From positions 1-52,960 of the forward strand of contig CAITDR010000185.1 of assembly GCA_903891165.1 (NCBI GenBank): a stretch of 52,960 nucleotides of DNA, in the 5' to 3' direction. The position numbers and the translations under genes were made by a program. Under the pieces are notes generated by a model. The model was not told where the DNA came from. It was given only the letters and a program-made list of their open reading frames with translations, and did not search any database. Below are positions 23,870 to 32,209 of the stretch, piece after piece; position 1 is the first letter of the stretch, and every line of letters starts with the position of its first letter. Source of the stretch: an uncultured Pseudomonadota bacterium (GTDB lineage: Bacteria > Myxococcota_A > UBA796 > SXON01).

Positions 23870-25396
23870 ATGCAGACCGACCTGAAAGAGCTGGTGGAGC
23901 TGGCCGCTGATCCCACGGCCCTGGACCGGATGTTGGAGCGGGCGCTGGATGCGCTGGGAACGGTGATTCCCTACGATCTTGCTGCCATCTTGATGTTGGA
24001 GGGGCAGGAGCTGGCGGTGCGCAGCTCGCGCGGGCCGTTGGCCAACGAAAAAGTGCGCCATCATCGGCTTTTACTCAAGGCTTTTCCCACCATCCAGCAG
24101 GCCATGGAGCTGCGTCGGCCCATCGCCTTGCAGGAGCACCACCACCACAGCGAGGAGGGGGATCCCTACGATGGAATCCTCGATCTTCCCGAGGGTCACT
24201 CCTGTATGGTGGTGCCCCTGTTCGCCGGGGAGCAGAACCTGGGTGCGATCACGCTGGACCGGCGCATCTGCGGCAGCTATCCGCAGGAAGCCACGGAATT
24301 GGCGGGGGTCTATGGGCAGATGGTGGGCTTGGCCATCGCTTTTGCGCAACAGGCGCAGGCCTTGGATCGCTATCGCAGTCGCCTGAAGGAACAAAATCGA
24401 CTTTTGTTGGAAGAGGTGGGTGGTGGCAGTGAAGCCGAGCGGCGCCTCCAGAACTCGCAGTCGCTGGCCATGCGGTCGCTGGTCAGCCATGCCCGGCTGG
24501 TGGCGGAAACGAACACCGCCGTCCTGATTCAGGGGGAAACGGGCAGCGGAAAAGAGGTGCTTGCACAGGCTATCCATGCGTGGAGCCCCCGGCGGAACGA
24601 GGCATTTGTGAAGCTGAACTGTGCGGCCATCCCCGAAAATCTCGTAGAGTCCGAGCTTTTTGGGTATGTCAAAGGGGCTTTTTCGGGAGCAAGCAGCAAC
24701 CGCGCGGGGCGCTTTCAGACGGCCTCCGGTGGCACCCTGCTATTGGACGAAATCGGCGATCTGCCGCTTGCTGCGCAGGGAAAGCTGCTGCGGGTCCTTC
24801 AGGAAGGCACCATCGAACCGGTCGGCTCCGATCGGAGTATCCAGGTGGATGTGCGGGTGATCGCCGCCACCCACGTCGATCTTTTGAAGGCAGTGCGGGA
24901 GGGAAAGTTCAGGGAAGACCTGTGGTTTCGGCTTTCGGTCTTTCCGCTGCGCCTGCCACCACTGCGTGAACGAGTCGGCGACATCCTGCCGATCGCCGAG
25001 GTTTTTTTGCAGGATCTCGCAAGGAAAACCGGCAGAGGTCCCTGGTGGTTGGAGGATGGCGCCGTCCAGCGGCTTCAGGGTCGCGCCTGGCCCGGCAATG
25101 TACGGGAGCTGGTCAACAGCCTGGAGCGGGCGACGATCCTCCGTTCTTCTGGACCTTTGGGGGCAGATCTTTTTGAGGAGGGAGGAGGAGGCGCTCTGGC
25201 ATCGGTGTCGCCCGCCGCTGACCGGGAGCCCGTGTCGTGGCCAGACCTGGAAGAACACCAGCGCAGCTACCTGGAGCGCGTGATGGCGCATTGTAACGGC
25301 AAAATCTATGGGGAGGGCGGAGCCGCAAAACTGCTGGGGCTGCCCCCCTCCACGCTGCAGTCGAAGCTGCTGAAGTTGGGGATTGGGCGGGCCTGA
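23870..25396 (+). CDS. NorR-like sigma-54 enhancer-binding regulator (GAF, AAA+, HTH)
   Basis: 508 residues from the ATG at 23870; the frame is open upstream but there crosses the operator palindromes. The N-terminal GAF domain (about 1-165) has a DPYDGILDLPEGH stretch resembling NorR, preceded by a four-His cluster (90-93). The sigma-54 interaction domain has Walker A GETGSGKE (222-229), GAFSGA in place of GAFTGA (269-274), Walker B LLLDEIGD (290-297) and the sensor WPGNVREL. A Fis-type HTH ends the protein (AAKLLGLPPSTLQSKLLKLG). It should bind the four palindromes and activate ahpCD. The signal (peroxide, NO or metal) is unknown. Confidence 0.9.
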   Translation: MQTDLKELVELAADPTALDRMLERALDALGTVIPYDLAAILMLEGQELAVRSSRGPLANEKVRHHRLLLKAFPTIQQAMELRRPIALQEHHHHSEEGDPYDGILDLPEGHSCMVVPLFAGEQNLGAITLDRRICGSYPQEATELAGVYGQMVGLAIAFAQQAQALDRYRSRLKEQNRLLLEEVGGGSEAERRLQNSQSLAMRSLVSHARLVAETNTAVLIQGETGSGKEVLAQAIHAWSPRRNEAFVKLNCAAIPENLVESELFGYVKGAFSGASSNRAGRFQTASGGTLLLDEIGDLPLAAQGKLLRVLQEGTIEPVGSDRSIQVDVRVIAATHVDLLKAVREGKFREDLWFRLSVFPLRLPPLRERVGDILPIAEVFLQDLARKTGRGPWWLEDGAVQRLQGRAWPGNVRELVNSLERATILRSSGPLGADLFEEGGGGALASVSPAADREPVSWPDLEEHQRSYLERVMAHCNGKIYGEGGAAKLLGLPPSTLQSKLLKLGIGRA

Positions 25397-25398
25397 GC

Positions 25399-26343
25399 TC
25401 AGCCTTCTCCCAAAAAAGCCTCCAGTTGGTCGATGGTGCCCTTGAAGCCCTGCTGCACATTGCTGCGTGCGCCCACAAAAGTCGCCAGCTCCTCGGCAGT
25501 CGCCCGGATGGGCCGACCACGCAGGGTCATCACCGTGGTGCCCGCCTCCTCCACAAAAGTGAGGGTGTTGTGTACCTCCAGTGGCCAGGTGGGGGCCATG
25601 GGATGCCGGGCGAAACCCTGCTTTTCATCGGAAAAGCTGTTGACGTAGACCAAACGCTCCTGGGGAAGCACCTCCGAAAACACGAACTTCCCCCACATCT
25701 TTCCGTAGCCCCCGCTGGGCGCGCTCATCGCATAGTGAAAGACCCCACCCGGCCGTAGATCCAACGCGACCACCTCCATAGAAAAGCCCTTTGGACCCCA
25801 CCATTGTGCGAGCTGCTCCGCATCGGTCCAGGCCTTCCACACCCGTGCCAGCGGTGCCTTCAACACCCGCACGATCACCAGATCCTGCTCGGCGGCGGCC
25901 GACAGGTGCTCGCTCAGCTTCTCCAGCGTCTGGTTCCCCATCTCCACCGCCCCGAATTGGACGACCTTGGCATAGGCCTCCTCCGAGGGAAGCACAGTCC
26001 GCATCTTCAGCGTTGTCCCACCATTCACCGGGGTAAAGCTAACAAATACGCGAAAACCACCTGGGTCGTTGTCTATCCCGGAGTCGTGATCATAGACCAA
26101 CCGCTCCGGGGGCACCACCTCCAGGTAGCGGACCCGATTCGGGAAATTCCCGTATTCGGCGGAGCGCATCTCGTAGATCCACACCCCACCGGGCCGTACA
26201 TCCATCGACGTGGTGTGGGTGGTGAAGCCACGGGGCCCCATCCACTGATCCGCAAAATCCGAGCGGGTCCAGGCTTCAAAGACCAGATCGGGTGGGGCGG
26301 AAAAATGGCGGGAAAGGACAACTTCCCAGCTGTTCTGGCTCAT
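25399..26343 (-). CDS. Tandem SRPBCC (AHSA1-like) domain protein
   Basis: 314 residues made of two START/SRPBCC domains in tandem. The first is at about 1-150 (SRHFSAPPDLVFEAWT, WMGPRGFTT, DVRPGGVWIYEM). The second is at about 155-312 (VRVLKAPLARVWKAWTDAEQ, WWGPKGFSMEV, DLRPGGVFHYAM). Each has the helix-grip fold that binds hydrophobic ligands. Single-domain relatives commonly sit beside ArsR regulators, as here (ATGA overlap). The fusion is unusual in length. Ligand unknown. Confidence 0.88.
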   Translation of the reverse strand: MSQNSWEVVLSRHFSAPPDLVFEAWTRSDFADQWMGPRGFTTHTTSMDVRPGGVWIYEMRSAEYGNFPNRVRYLEVVPPERLVYDHDSGIDNDPGGFRVFVSFTPVNGGTTLKMRTVLPSEEAYAKVVQFGAVEMGNQTLEKLSEHLSAAAEQDLVIVRVLKAPLARVWKAWTDAEQLAQWWGPKGFSMEVVALDLRPGGVFHYAMSAPSGGYGKMWGKFVFSEVLPQERLVYVNSFSDEKQGFARHPMAPTWPLEVHNTLTFVEEAGTTVMTLRGRPIRATAEELATFVGARSNVQQGFKGTIDQLEAFLGEG

Positions 26344-26693
26344 GGTTTGGCTTCCTTTTGTTGTTGAAGAAATTTATCGAGGCGATCAAAACGGTCATCC
26401 CAATCGCGACGGTATTGCTCGGCCCAGTCGGCCACCGCCTGCAGTGGCGCCGGGTCCGCCCGGAACTGGTGCTCCCGCCCCAACCGCAGCTCGTGCACCA
26501 GCCCGGCGCGTTCCAGGACCCCCAAGTGCTTTCGGATAGCCTGCCTTGTAAGACCACTATCAGCGGTGAGTGCGGCAATGGACAGCGCCTGCCCCCCTCG
26601 GAGCCGCTCCACCAACCGCAGGCGGGATTCGTCCCCCAGGGCGGCAAAAATGATGGGAGGAACTGCTGGACTTCGGATAGCGGTGGCTAACAT
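26340..26693 (-). CDS. ArsR-family HTH regulator
   Basis: 117 residues from ATG 26693, with GGAG six bases upstream; the longer frame to 26723 would cross an operator. Winged helix: FAALGDESRLRLVERLRGGQ, LTADSGLTRQAIRKHLGVLE (recognition helix), then the beta wing VHELRLGREHQF. There is no Cys metal site, so it is probably a non-metal ArsR of the type paired with AHSA1-like proteins. It should repress its own operon through the two palindromes upstream. Confidence 0.9.
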   Translation of the reverse strand: MLATAIRSPAVPPIIFAALGDESRLRLVERLRGGQALSIAALTADSGLTRQAIRKHLGVLERAGLVHELRLGREHQFRADPAPLQAVADWAEQYRRDWDDRFDRLDKFLQQQKEAKP

Positions 26694-26719
26694 CTGCGGC
26701 TCCAGAGGCACGCTCAAGC

Positions 26720-26735
26720 GCAACCATCTGGTTGC
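26720..26735. promoter_or_regulatory. ArsR operator, proximal
   Basis: GCAACC-ATCT-GGTTGC, a perfect dyad immediately downstream of the -10 box, over the likely start point of the arsR-SRPBCC transcript. Confidence 0.75.
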
Positions 26736-26764
26736 AGATTAGCAGGCCGTTCCCCCACACGCAA
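26736..26764 (-). promoter_or_regulatory. Sigma-70-type promoter of arsR-SRPBCC
   Basis: On the minus strand TTGCGT (26764-26759), a 17-base spacer, and TAATCT (26741-26736). Both elements touch the operator palindromes. Confidence 0.65.
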
Positions 26765-26776
26765 CCATTTGGTTGC
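26761..26776. promoter_or_regulatory. ArsR operator, distal
   Basis: GCAACC-ATTT-GGTTGC, second copy of the same dyad, 41 bp from the first and overlapping the -35 box. It may also affect the divergent DUF1801 gene. Confidence 0.75.
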
Positions 26777-26859
26777 ACTTTTCGCGCGGCCGGAATTCGA
26801 GGGAAGACAGCTCCCAGAAAAGCAGCTATACCGCCCGGAAGACCCGAATCGGAGAAGCG

Positions 26860-27312
26860 ATGCAAAGCTCTGCCCTCACCGTTGCCGACTACCTCAGCTC
26901 CCTCCCGGACGATCGTCGGGTCGCCGTCCAAGCGGTCCGAGACGTCTTCCTGGCCAATCTGGACAAAGGCTACGAAGAAGGCATGCAATATGGGATGATC
27001 GGCTACTACGTCCCGCACCACATCTATCCGGCGGGCTACCACTGCGACCGGAAGCAGCCGCTGCCCTTTGCCGGATTGGCCAGCCAGAAAGGGCATATGT
27101 CGCTGTACCTGATGGGCCTCTACATGAGCCCGGGGATGACCGACTGGTTCCAGACCGAGTGGGTAAAAGCGGGGAAGAAGCTGGATATGGGCAAGGCCTG
27201 TGTGCGCTTCAAAAAGGTGGATGCCCTGGCCCTCGACGTGCTGGCGCTCGCCCTCCAGCGGCTGCCGGTGGCCGACTATATTGGGATCTACGAGGCAAAT
27301 CTGAAAAAGTAA
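26860..27312 (+). CDS. DUF1801 (YdhG-like) domain protein
   Basis: 150 residues from the ATG at 26860, with GGAG five bases upstream; the open frame begins earlier inside the ArsR operator. The sequence (VADYLSSLPDDRRVAVQAVR, then a MQYGMIGYY strand and KLDMGKACVRFKKVDALALD) matches the small alpha/beta DUF1801 family, whose biochemical function is unknown. It is divergent from the arsR-SRPBCC pair and may share regulation through the operators 84-140 bp upstream. Confidence 0.8.
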   Translation: MQSSALTVADYLSSLPDDRRVAVQAVRDVFLANLDKGYEEGMQYGMIGYYVPHHIYPAGYHCDRKQPLPFAGLASQKGHMSLYLMGLYMSPGMTDWFQTEWVKAGKKLDMGKACVRFKKVDALALDVLALALQRLPVADYIGIYEANLKK

Positions 27313-27324
27313 TCCAGACTACAA

Positions 27325-28686
27325 CTATCGCCGACCACTGCGGATGTTGCGCACCTCGCCCCGGCGCTCCGTGGCCTGACGGGCCACCTTTCGGGAGTCC
27401 CAGGCCTGGAATTCTTCGGGGGGGGCATCCCCACCGTCCAGGTTGGCACGTAGCTCGGCCAGGGCGCGGGCGGTGTTCGCCAACGGTGCCCCCACGTCAA
27501 AAAGGCCGGTGGTCAGCGGGCTGATGTCCCCGTTGCGGCTGCTCATTCCGTCGCGCAGACCGAGCGAAATGGCGGTACGGCGCATCCCGTCGGCCGTCTC
27601 CAGGGCGCGCAGAAGTGCGGGCTCGGCCTCGGGTCCCAACAGCGCGATGGCTTCGGCCAGCGAACGCACCTCGCTGTCCACATTCACCGGGTAGGAAAGC
27701 AGTAATTTCAGGCCGTCTTCTCTGCCCACCATGCCGCAGGCACGGATGGCGGCATGCCGGATCGCCTCAGTCGGGGAGCTTAAAAGCGTAGGAAGGTGTG
27801 GGATTAACTGCATCTGCCCGGCGCCTCCTGCCCAGCTCCAGATCAGATCCACCCGCGCGGCGATGTCCACCTGCTCGTCCAAGAGGACGGCTTCCAGCAC
27901 CGGTACCCCCTCCCGGCCGGCGTTCTGTCCCGCCAGAAGCCGGACCCCCCAGTCGGCATCGGTGAGTGCACGGCGTACGGCGGCCTGAGCCACCACCGGC
28001 TGCCACTTGATGATGGTTTGAAGTGCATTCCTTCGTACCGCCGCCACCGGATCTTCTGCGGCGTTGAACTGCAGCCGCGCCACCACATCGGCCTTGATAT
28101 TTTTAAGACGGCGCGCCATCTCGATAAAGTCGTAGAGGGTCTCGCGTACCTCCGCCTCCTCCAGAAAATTGCGCTCCACCTTCCAGATCAGCTCGCCCAT
28201 CTCCACCTTCCCCTGATCTCCGCGCACCAGATTGCGCAGCAGCTTGCGCATACGTGCATCGAGAAGGGCAGGAAGAACACGGGTATCGGCAACCATCTCC
28301 ACTTCGCGGTCGAAGGTGGGATCTCCCGAAAGGTACTCGGTGCCGTTGGTATAGGTGACCACGGTGGCGCGCCGCACCCGCAGCACGGTCGGCAGGTTCC
28401 GCGCGATCATCAACACAAATTGGGTACCGTTCTCCTCCTGCGGTTCAATCTCCAGCGCGAGGCCATCCATGGTGCCTGAGACCGACGGACCCCAAGCAGC
28501 CCAGGTCCGCGGCGGATGTACCTCCAGCCCAAGCGGTTCCGCAACACGACGCATGACCCAGAGCCTCTGCTGCTTCTGCTGGAGTGGTCCCATTCCGTTG
28601 AAGAGGAGCAGCCCGACAAAGATCAGCCAGAGGATAATGGCGACGTCTTTTGCGTCCACGGTGGGGTTGTACCATGACCGCACCAT
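27325..28686 (-). CDS. HEAT-repeat protein with N-terminal membrane anchor
   Basis: 453 residues from the ATG at 28686. A GTG directly after the upstream stop (28722) would add 12 residues. One transmembrane helix (about 13-32, VAIILWLIFVGLLLFNGMG) anchors it. A central mixed domain (about 50-200) follows, then at least five HEAT-like helical repeats: AVRRNALQTIIKWQPVVAQA, GVRLLAGQNAGREGVPVLEA, and AIRHAAIRACGMVGREDGLK among others. Such repeats mediate protein-protein contacts. The start lies in a perfect 12-base palindrome GCACCATGGTGC. Cotranscribed with TrmH. Confidence 0.7.
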   Translation of the reverse strand: MVRSWYNPTVDAKDVAIILWLIFVGLLLFNGMGPLQQKQQRLWVMRRVAEPLGLEVHPPRTWAAWGPSVSGTMDGLALEIEPQEENGTQFVLMIARNLPTVLRVRRATVVTYTNGTEYLSGDPTFDREVEMVADTRVLPALLDARMRKLLRNLVRGDQGKVEMGELIWKVERNFLEEAEVRETLYDFIEMARRLKNIKADVVARLQFNAAEDPVAAVRRNALQTIIKWQPVVAQAAVRRALTDADWGVRLLAGQNAGREGVPVLEAVLLDEQVDIAARVDLIWSWAGGAGQMQLIPHLPTLLSSPTEAIRHAAIRACGMVGREDGLKLLLSYPVNVDSEVRSLAEAIALLGPEAEPALLRALETADGMRRTAISLGLRDGMSSRNGDISPLTTGLFDVGAPLANTARALAELRANLDGGDAPPEEFQAWDSRKVARQATERRGEVRNIRSGRR

Positions 28687-28722
28687 GGTGCAAGCCCCTG
28701 GCTGCAGGCCCCAGAAATTCAC

Positions 28723-29337
28723 TCAGTCGCTACGATTGATCCAGCCGCGGTGGGCTTCGCGCTCTTGGGCCAGCCAATCCTCGCGAAAGCGGCTTTTTTC
28801 GGCGTCTGAGAGGTCCGGTCCGACCAGGGCGCGGCGTCGATCGGCAATGGTGCGCAAAATCAGTGCGGCGGAAACCGATACGTTTAAGGAGGTAGTCAGG
28901 CCAAGCATCGGAATCGTTATGGCGCCATAAGCATGGCGCCGCGCTGCGTCACTCACCCCGCGGGCTTCGCTGCCAAAGACCACCGCGAGGGGCTGGTCCA
29001 CCGGCACCTCCTCTGGTGTCCAGGAAGGCTGGATAAAATCAGCAACAAAGATGCGAAAACCGCGATTTTTCAGCTCTTCCAAGGCCGCGTCGATGGTGGG
29101 GATGGCCCGGCTGTAGACCCAGCGTTCGGCCCCGCGCGCCGCCCCGGGGCTGGCCTTGAAGCCGCCGGTGACCAACTGCACCTCGTGGACACCGAAGGCT
29201 TCGCAGGAACGCAGGATCGCGCTGGTATTGTGCCGACGGTGCACCGCCTCTGCCACCGCTACCACCGAGCCCAGGCGTAAGGCCAGCGCTGCTTCGACCC
29301 GTGCTCGCCGCTCCGGTGTGACCTCTTCTGCTGACAT
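28723..29337 (-). CDS. TrmH/SpoU family RNA 2'-O-methyltransferase
   Basis: 204 residues; GGGGAG precedes the ATG. SPOUT knot motifs are all present: motif 1 RRHNTSAILRSCEAFG, motif 2 AVVFGSEARGVS, motif 3 IPMLGLTTSLNVSVSAAL. This set is characteristic of tRNA guanosine-18 2'-O-methyltransferase. The C-terminal extension (DWLAQEREAHRGW) also fits TrmH. rRNA substrates cannot be excluded. Confidence 0.9.
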   Translation of the reverse strand: MSAEEVTPERRARVEAALALRLGSVVAVAEAVHRRHNTSAILRSCEAFGVHEVQLVTGGFKASPGAARGAERWVYSRAIPTIDAALEELKNRGFRIFVADFIQPSWTPEEVPVDQPLAVVFGSEARGVSDAARRHAYGAITIPMLGLTTSLNVSVSAALILRTIADRRRALVGPDLSDAEKSRFREDWLAQEREAHRGWINRSD

Positions 29338-29484
29338 TCTCTCTCCCCCGCGCGTAACTATCCTGTTCCGGGCTACATTGCAGCGATGTGGTGGAACCTG
29401 GCTTGCGCGCCCGATCCCGGTCGTGGGACATCGGTGGGGCGGGCGGATTTTTGCGCGCAGGAGCAGTTGCTTCCGTAGTTCAGA

Positions 29485-30516
29485 CTACTTTGATACCTTT
29501 TGGGGGCTCAGGATCAGGACCAGTGCCCCCAAGCAGACCACCAACAGCTGCTGGATGCGCACCACCAGGGTCATCGCCAAAGCGTCGGGCATGGACACAC
29601 CGGTGGTGGTGACCAACAAGGCGCAGAACATGCCATCCCAGCCCACCTGCGACCCCGGAAAGGCGTAGAGGACCACCGCACCTGCGGTTGCGACGGTGTA
29701 GGTGAAGGCCAGCCCTGCGGCCGCCGGCTCAGCACCCAAGCCGGAGGCAGCGATGAGGATGCCGCCAATCACGCAGCCGTGCCCGCAGAAGGCCCACAGG
29801 CTGGCAATGGCATAGCGACGTGCGCCCACCCGCCCCACCATGCCCAGGGCGTCGGCGAAGCGCAGAAGGCTGCGGTAGAGTGGCCCGAACATCGAAAAGG
29901 GCTGGAAGACCCGGTCGGCCACCCAGCGCAAGATGGCTGGGCGCGACGAGATCAAGGTCAGGAAGACCACTCCCGTCGCAATGAGCGTGGTCGCGCTGGC
30001 GATCCAGGGGAAATACTCGGGGGCGACCGGCATATCCGCGACCACCAACAGCAGCAGTGCCACCGATCCGGCCACTCCGAGTCCTACAAAGCGAGCGTGA
30101 AGTCCGGCGGCCAGGGCCAGCTCGGCACCAATGCCGTAGCGTCGCGATGCCATGGCTGCTGCGGCGACCTCTCCTACCGGCCCCGGAAGTGCATAGTTCA
30201 GCAGGGTTCCCACCAACAGGATGGAGGTCAGCCCGCCGATACCGATGTGCCGGTTGTCGCCCGGCAACAGCGAACGCCAGCGCAAGGCCAAAAAGGCAAA
30301 ACCAGCGGTCATGACGGAAAATGCAGCAAGAATGCGGGCCAGCGACAGGCGCGACCACAGCGAGGTGATGGCCTCGGCTCCTACGTCGGTCTGCGACACC
30401 ACCACCAGCAATAGCACCAGCCCGGCGACCATCCAGCCTACCGACTGTAGTCCCCGGCGTGCAGCGCCCTCCGTTTCGTTGCTGGGTGTGTCCAGGAGCT
30501 TTGCCTCAACCTGCAA
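29485..30516 (-). CDS. Flippase-like integral membrane protein (UPF0104/YbhN, LPG synthase TM-region family)
   Basis: 343 residues from a TTG start 16 bases after the TadE-like stop. Eight or more hydrophobic helices show the pattern of the lysylphosphatidylglycerol synthase membrane region: RWRSLLPG, LNYALPGPVGEVAAAA, and a late helix with YAFPGSQVGWDGM. Relatives move or modify lipids and lipid-linked precursors. It is the last gene in line with the Tad locus, so it may be cotranscribed, though a pilus role is not obvious. Confidence 0.7.
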   Translation of the reverse strand: MQVEAKLLDTPSNETEGAARRGLQSVGWMVAGLVLLLVVVSQTDVGAEAITSLWSRLSLARILAAFSVMTAGFAFLALRWRSLLPGDNRHIGIGGLTSILLVGTLLNYALPGPVGEVAAAAMASRRYGIGAELALAAGLHARFVGLGVAGSVALLLLVVADMPVAPEYFPWIASATTLIATGVVFLTLISSRPAILRWVADRVFQPFSMFGPLYRSLLRFADALGMVGRVGARRYAIASLWAFCGHGCVIGGILIAASGLGAEPAAAGLAFTYTVATAGAVVLYAFPGSQVGWDGMFCALLVTTTGVSMPDALAMTLVVRIQQLLVVCLGALVLILSPQKVSK

Positions 30517-30532
30517 GCTCTTATCCTGTCCC

Positions 30533-30973
30533 TCAGCAGTTATCGCTGCCCAAGGGCCCTTCCTGCTCCAGCAACATCACCGCCGACTCAGTCAGGTCTA
30601 CTCCGACCAGCCGCCCGCCCAAAAGTCCGGTGAGCGGGTTGTAGGGCCGGGAAAGGGTGACGACCACAGCACGTTGGGTCACCGTGCCGACGGTGATCGA
30701 CGTGACGCAGGCGTCGATGGTGACCACGGCGGGATCCATATTCAGCATGGTCAACGTGGCTCTTGCGGCGTCGTCTGCGGCAGTACCGGGGGTGGTCGTG
30801 CCGGTCTCGGACATGGCTGCTCCCGAGCGTGCGCCGGTGCGTGCAGCCATCAGCAGCGTGTTGCTCTGCAAAAAGAGCCAGCCGAACTCGATAATTCCGC
30901 CCAGAATCAGGGTGATAGGGACCAAAAGCAGTGCAAACTCGATGGCACTGGCACCCCGACGATTTCGGCGCAT
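30533..30973 (-). CDS. TadE-like pseudopilin
   Basis: 146 residues starting MRRNRRGASAIEFALLLVP, a prepilin-type leader: cleavage after Gly7, Glu at position +5, then a hydrophobic helix. This is the TadE family of minor pseudopilins in Tad/Flp systems. The start is two bases after the TadG-like stop, with GGAG upstream; the longer frame to 31231 is antisense-like. The C-terminal domain is beta-rich and carries two cysteines. Confidence 0.85.
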   Translation of the reverse strand: MRRNRRGASAIEFALLLVPITLILGGIIEFGWLFLQSNTLLMAARTGARSGAAMSETGTTTPGTAADDAARATLTMLNMDPAVVTIDACVTSITVGTVTQRAVVVTLSRPYNPLTGLLGGRLVGVDLTESAVMLLEQEGPLGSDNC

Positions 30974-30975
30974 GG

Positions 30976-32040
30976 TCACTCCACAATCGCGATGGGAACG
31001 TTGTTTGCCAGGAAGTTCATGATGTCTTCGAACTCGGAGGTATTCGCCGCATCCAAGGAGGGAATCTTCAGGTTGGACCCCCGGCGTAGGGACTCCATGA
31101 AGGCAAAGCCAGAGGCGTCTCCCTGCACCGTGATCGGGTAGATGCTGATGCCGACCGAGTCCGCCACATCGGCCACCTGCTGAGCGGCATTTTTGCGGGC
31201 AGCCGCGCAGGGGGCGCTGTAGGGTACACACTTCACGTCGCCGTTGGAAATGATGACGATGGACTGGGCAAAGCGGTTGTCACCGCCGTTAAGCATGTCC
31301 AGCGCCGACTGCAGCCCGTCTGAGGGGTTGCTGCCGCCGCAGGCGGGCATGGAGCCGGTACCGCAGACGCCAAGGTCCGACTGCCACTGGCCCCGTATGG
31401 TTGCGTAGTCCGAAGTCAGGTAGGAAAAGGGAGTAAAGCCCATACTATTCGGGAAGAAGCTGTCCTGATACAGCACCATTCCCACCCGGTCTTCGGGGAA
31501 ATTGTAGCCTGCCATACCATCCAACATCCGCAGCCATGGGGCGGCCGCGGTTGGTGCAGTGTTCCCGGAGGAGACATCAACCACAAAAACCACCTCACGC
31601 GGGCGCAAGGCGACGGTGACGTTCAGGATCTCGGTGGCGGTGCTGCGGCCGATCAGCGGCCCGAACAGCAGGCCCAGGGGTGCTGTGTGCCCGACATGAA
31701 CGGCGTTGAAGCCGCCGGAAGGGGTGTACGTGGCCGTGGTGAAGTCGTAGTAGCCGATGGTGAAGTCGGTGTTGACCACATTCAGGGGCTGGCCCATGAC
31801 CAGGTTCTGGTTGCCCGCGGCGATACCCATGCCGATGCACTCGGAGCCGTTGCCACCATGACGGTAGGTGACCATGGCGCCATGGGCAGCGGCGTCCACG
31901 GCCCGCTGCATCTGCCCGTGGACGGTGCGGATGTAGGAGATGTCCACGGCCATTGCCGCAAACCAAAAAAGGACCGTATGAAGTAGTGCAAAAATCACTA
32001 CAAAGGATCCTTTTCTGCGTCTGGTCAGGCGTCGCTTCAT
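30976..32040 (-). CDS. TadG-like protein with VWA domain
   Basis: 354 residues from the ATG at 32040 (GGTGAG upstream). Basic N-terminus and membrane helix (RRRKGSFVVIFALLHTVLFW, then DISYIRTVHGQMQRAVDAAA), the usual TadG/TadE-like anchor. A von Willebrand A domain begins at about residue 140 with VVFVVDVSSGN. The MIDAS motif DxSxS reads DVSSG, so one metal ligand is changed. TadG proteins are minor components thought to sit at pilus base or tip. The C-terminal segment (MESLRRGSNLKIPSLD) fits a VWA end. Confidence 0.8.
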   Translation of the reverse strand: MKRRLTRRRKGSFVVIFALLHTVLFWFAAMAVDISYIRTVHGQMQRAVDAAAHGAMVTYRHGGNGSECIGMGIAAGNQNLVMGQPLNVVNTDFTIGYYDFTTATYTPSGGFNAVHVGHTAPLGLLFGPLIGRSTATEILNVTVALRPREVVFVVDVSSGNTAPTAAAPWLRMLDGMAGYNFPEDRVGMVLYQDSFFPNSMGFTPFSYLTSDYATIRGQWQSDLGVCGTGSMPACGGSNPSDGLQSALDMLNGGDNRFAQSIVIISNGDVKCVPYSAPCAAARKNAAQQVADVADSVGISIYPITVQGDASGFAFMESLRRGSNLKIPSLDAANTSEFEDIMNFLANNVPIAIVE

Positions 32041-32209
32041 CCACTCACCATTTGAAAGAATAGCAGAAGCGGAAAGAAAGCTCAAGAGAGGCCGGAGATA
32101 GAGAAACAGGACTCCCTCTGAGCCCTACGGATCCTGACGCATCTGCCTTGAGGGAATCTGACGGGCGTCCTCCGACCAAGCTGGTGTGGCGCGCACAGAA
32201 CCGAGTGGC
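32041..32209 (-). other. Non-coding gap inside the tad cluster
   Basis: This 169-base stretch between the small lipoprotein and the TadG-like gene holds no convincing reading frame. A weak inverted repeat (GACTCCCTC near 32108 and GAGGGAATC near 32151) is present without a U-run. It could hold an internal promoter, but I see no clear -35/-10 pair. Confidence 0.4.
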
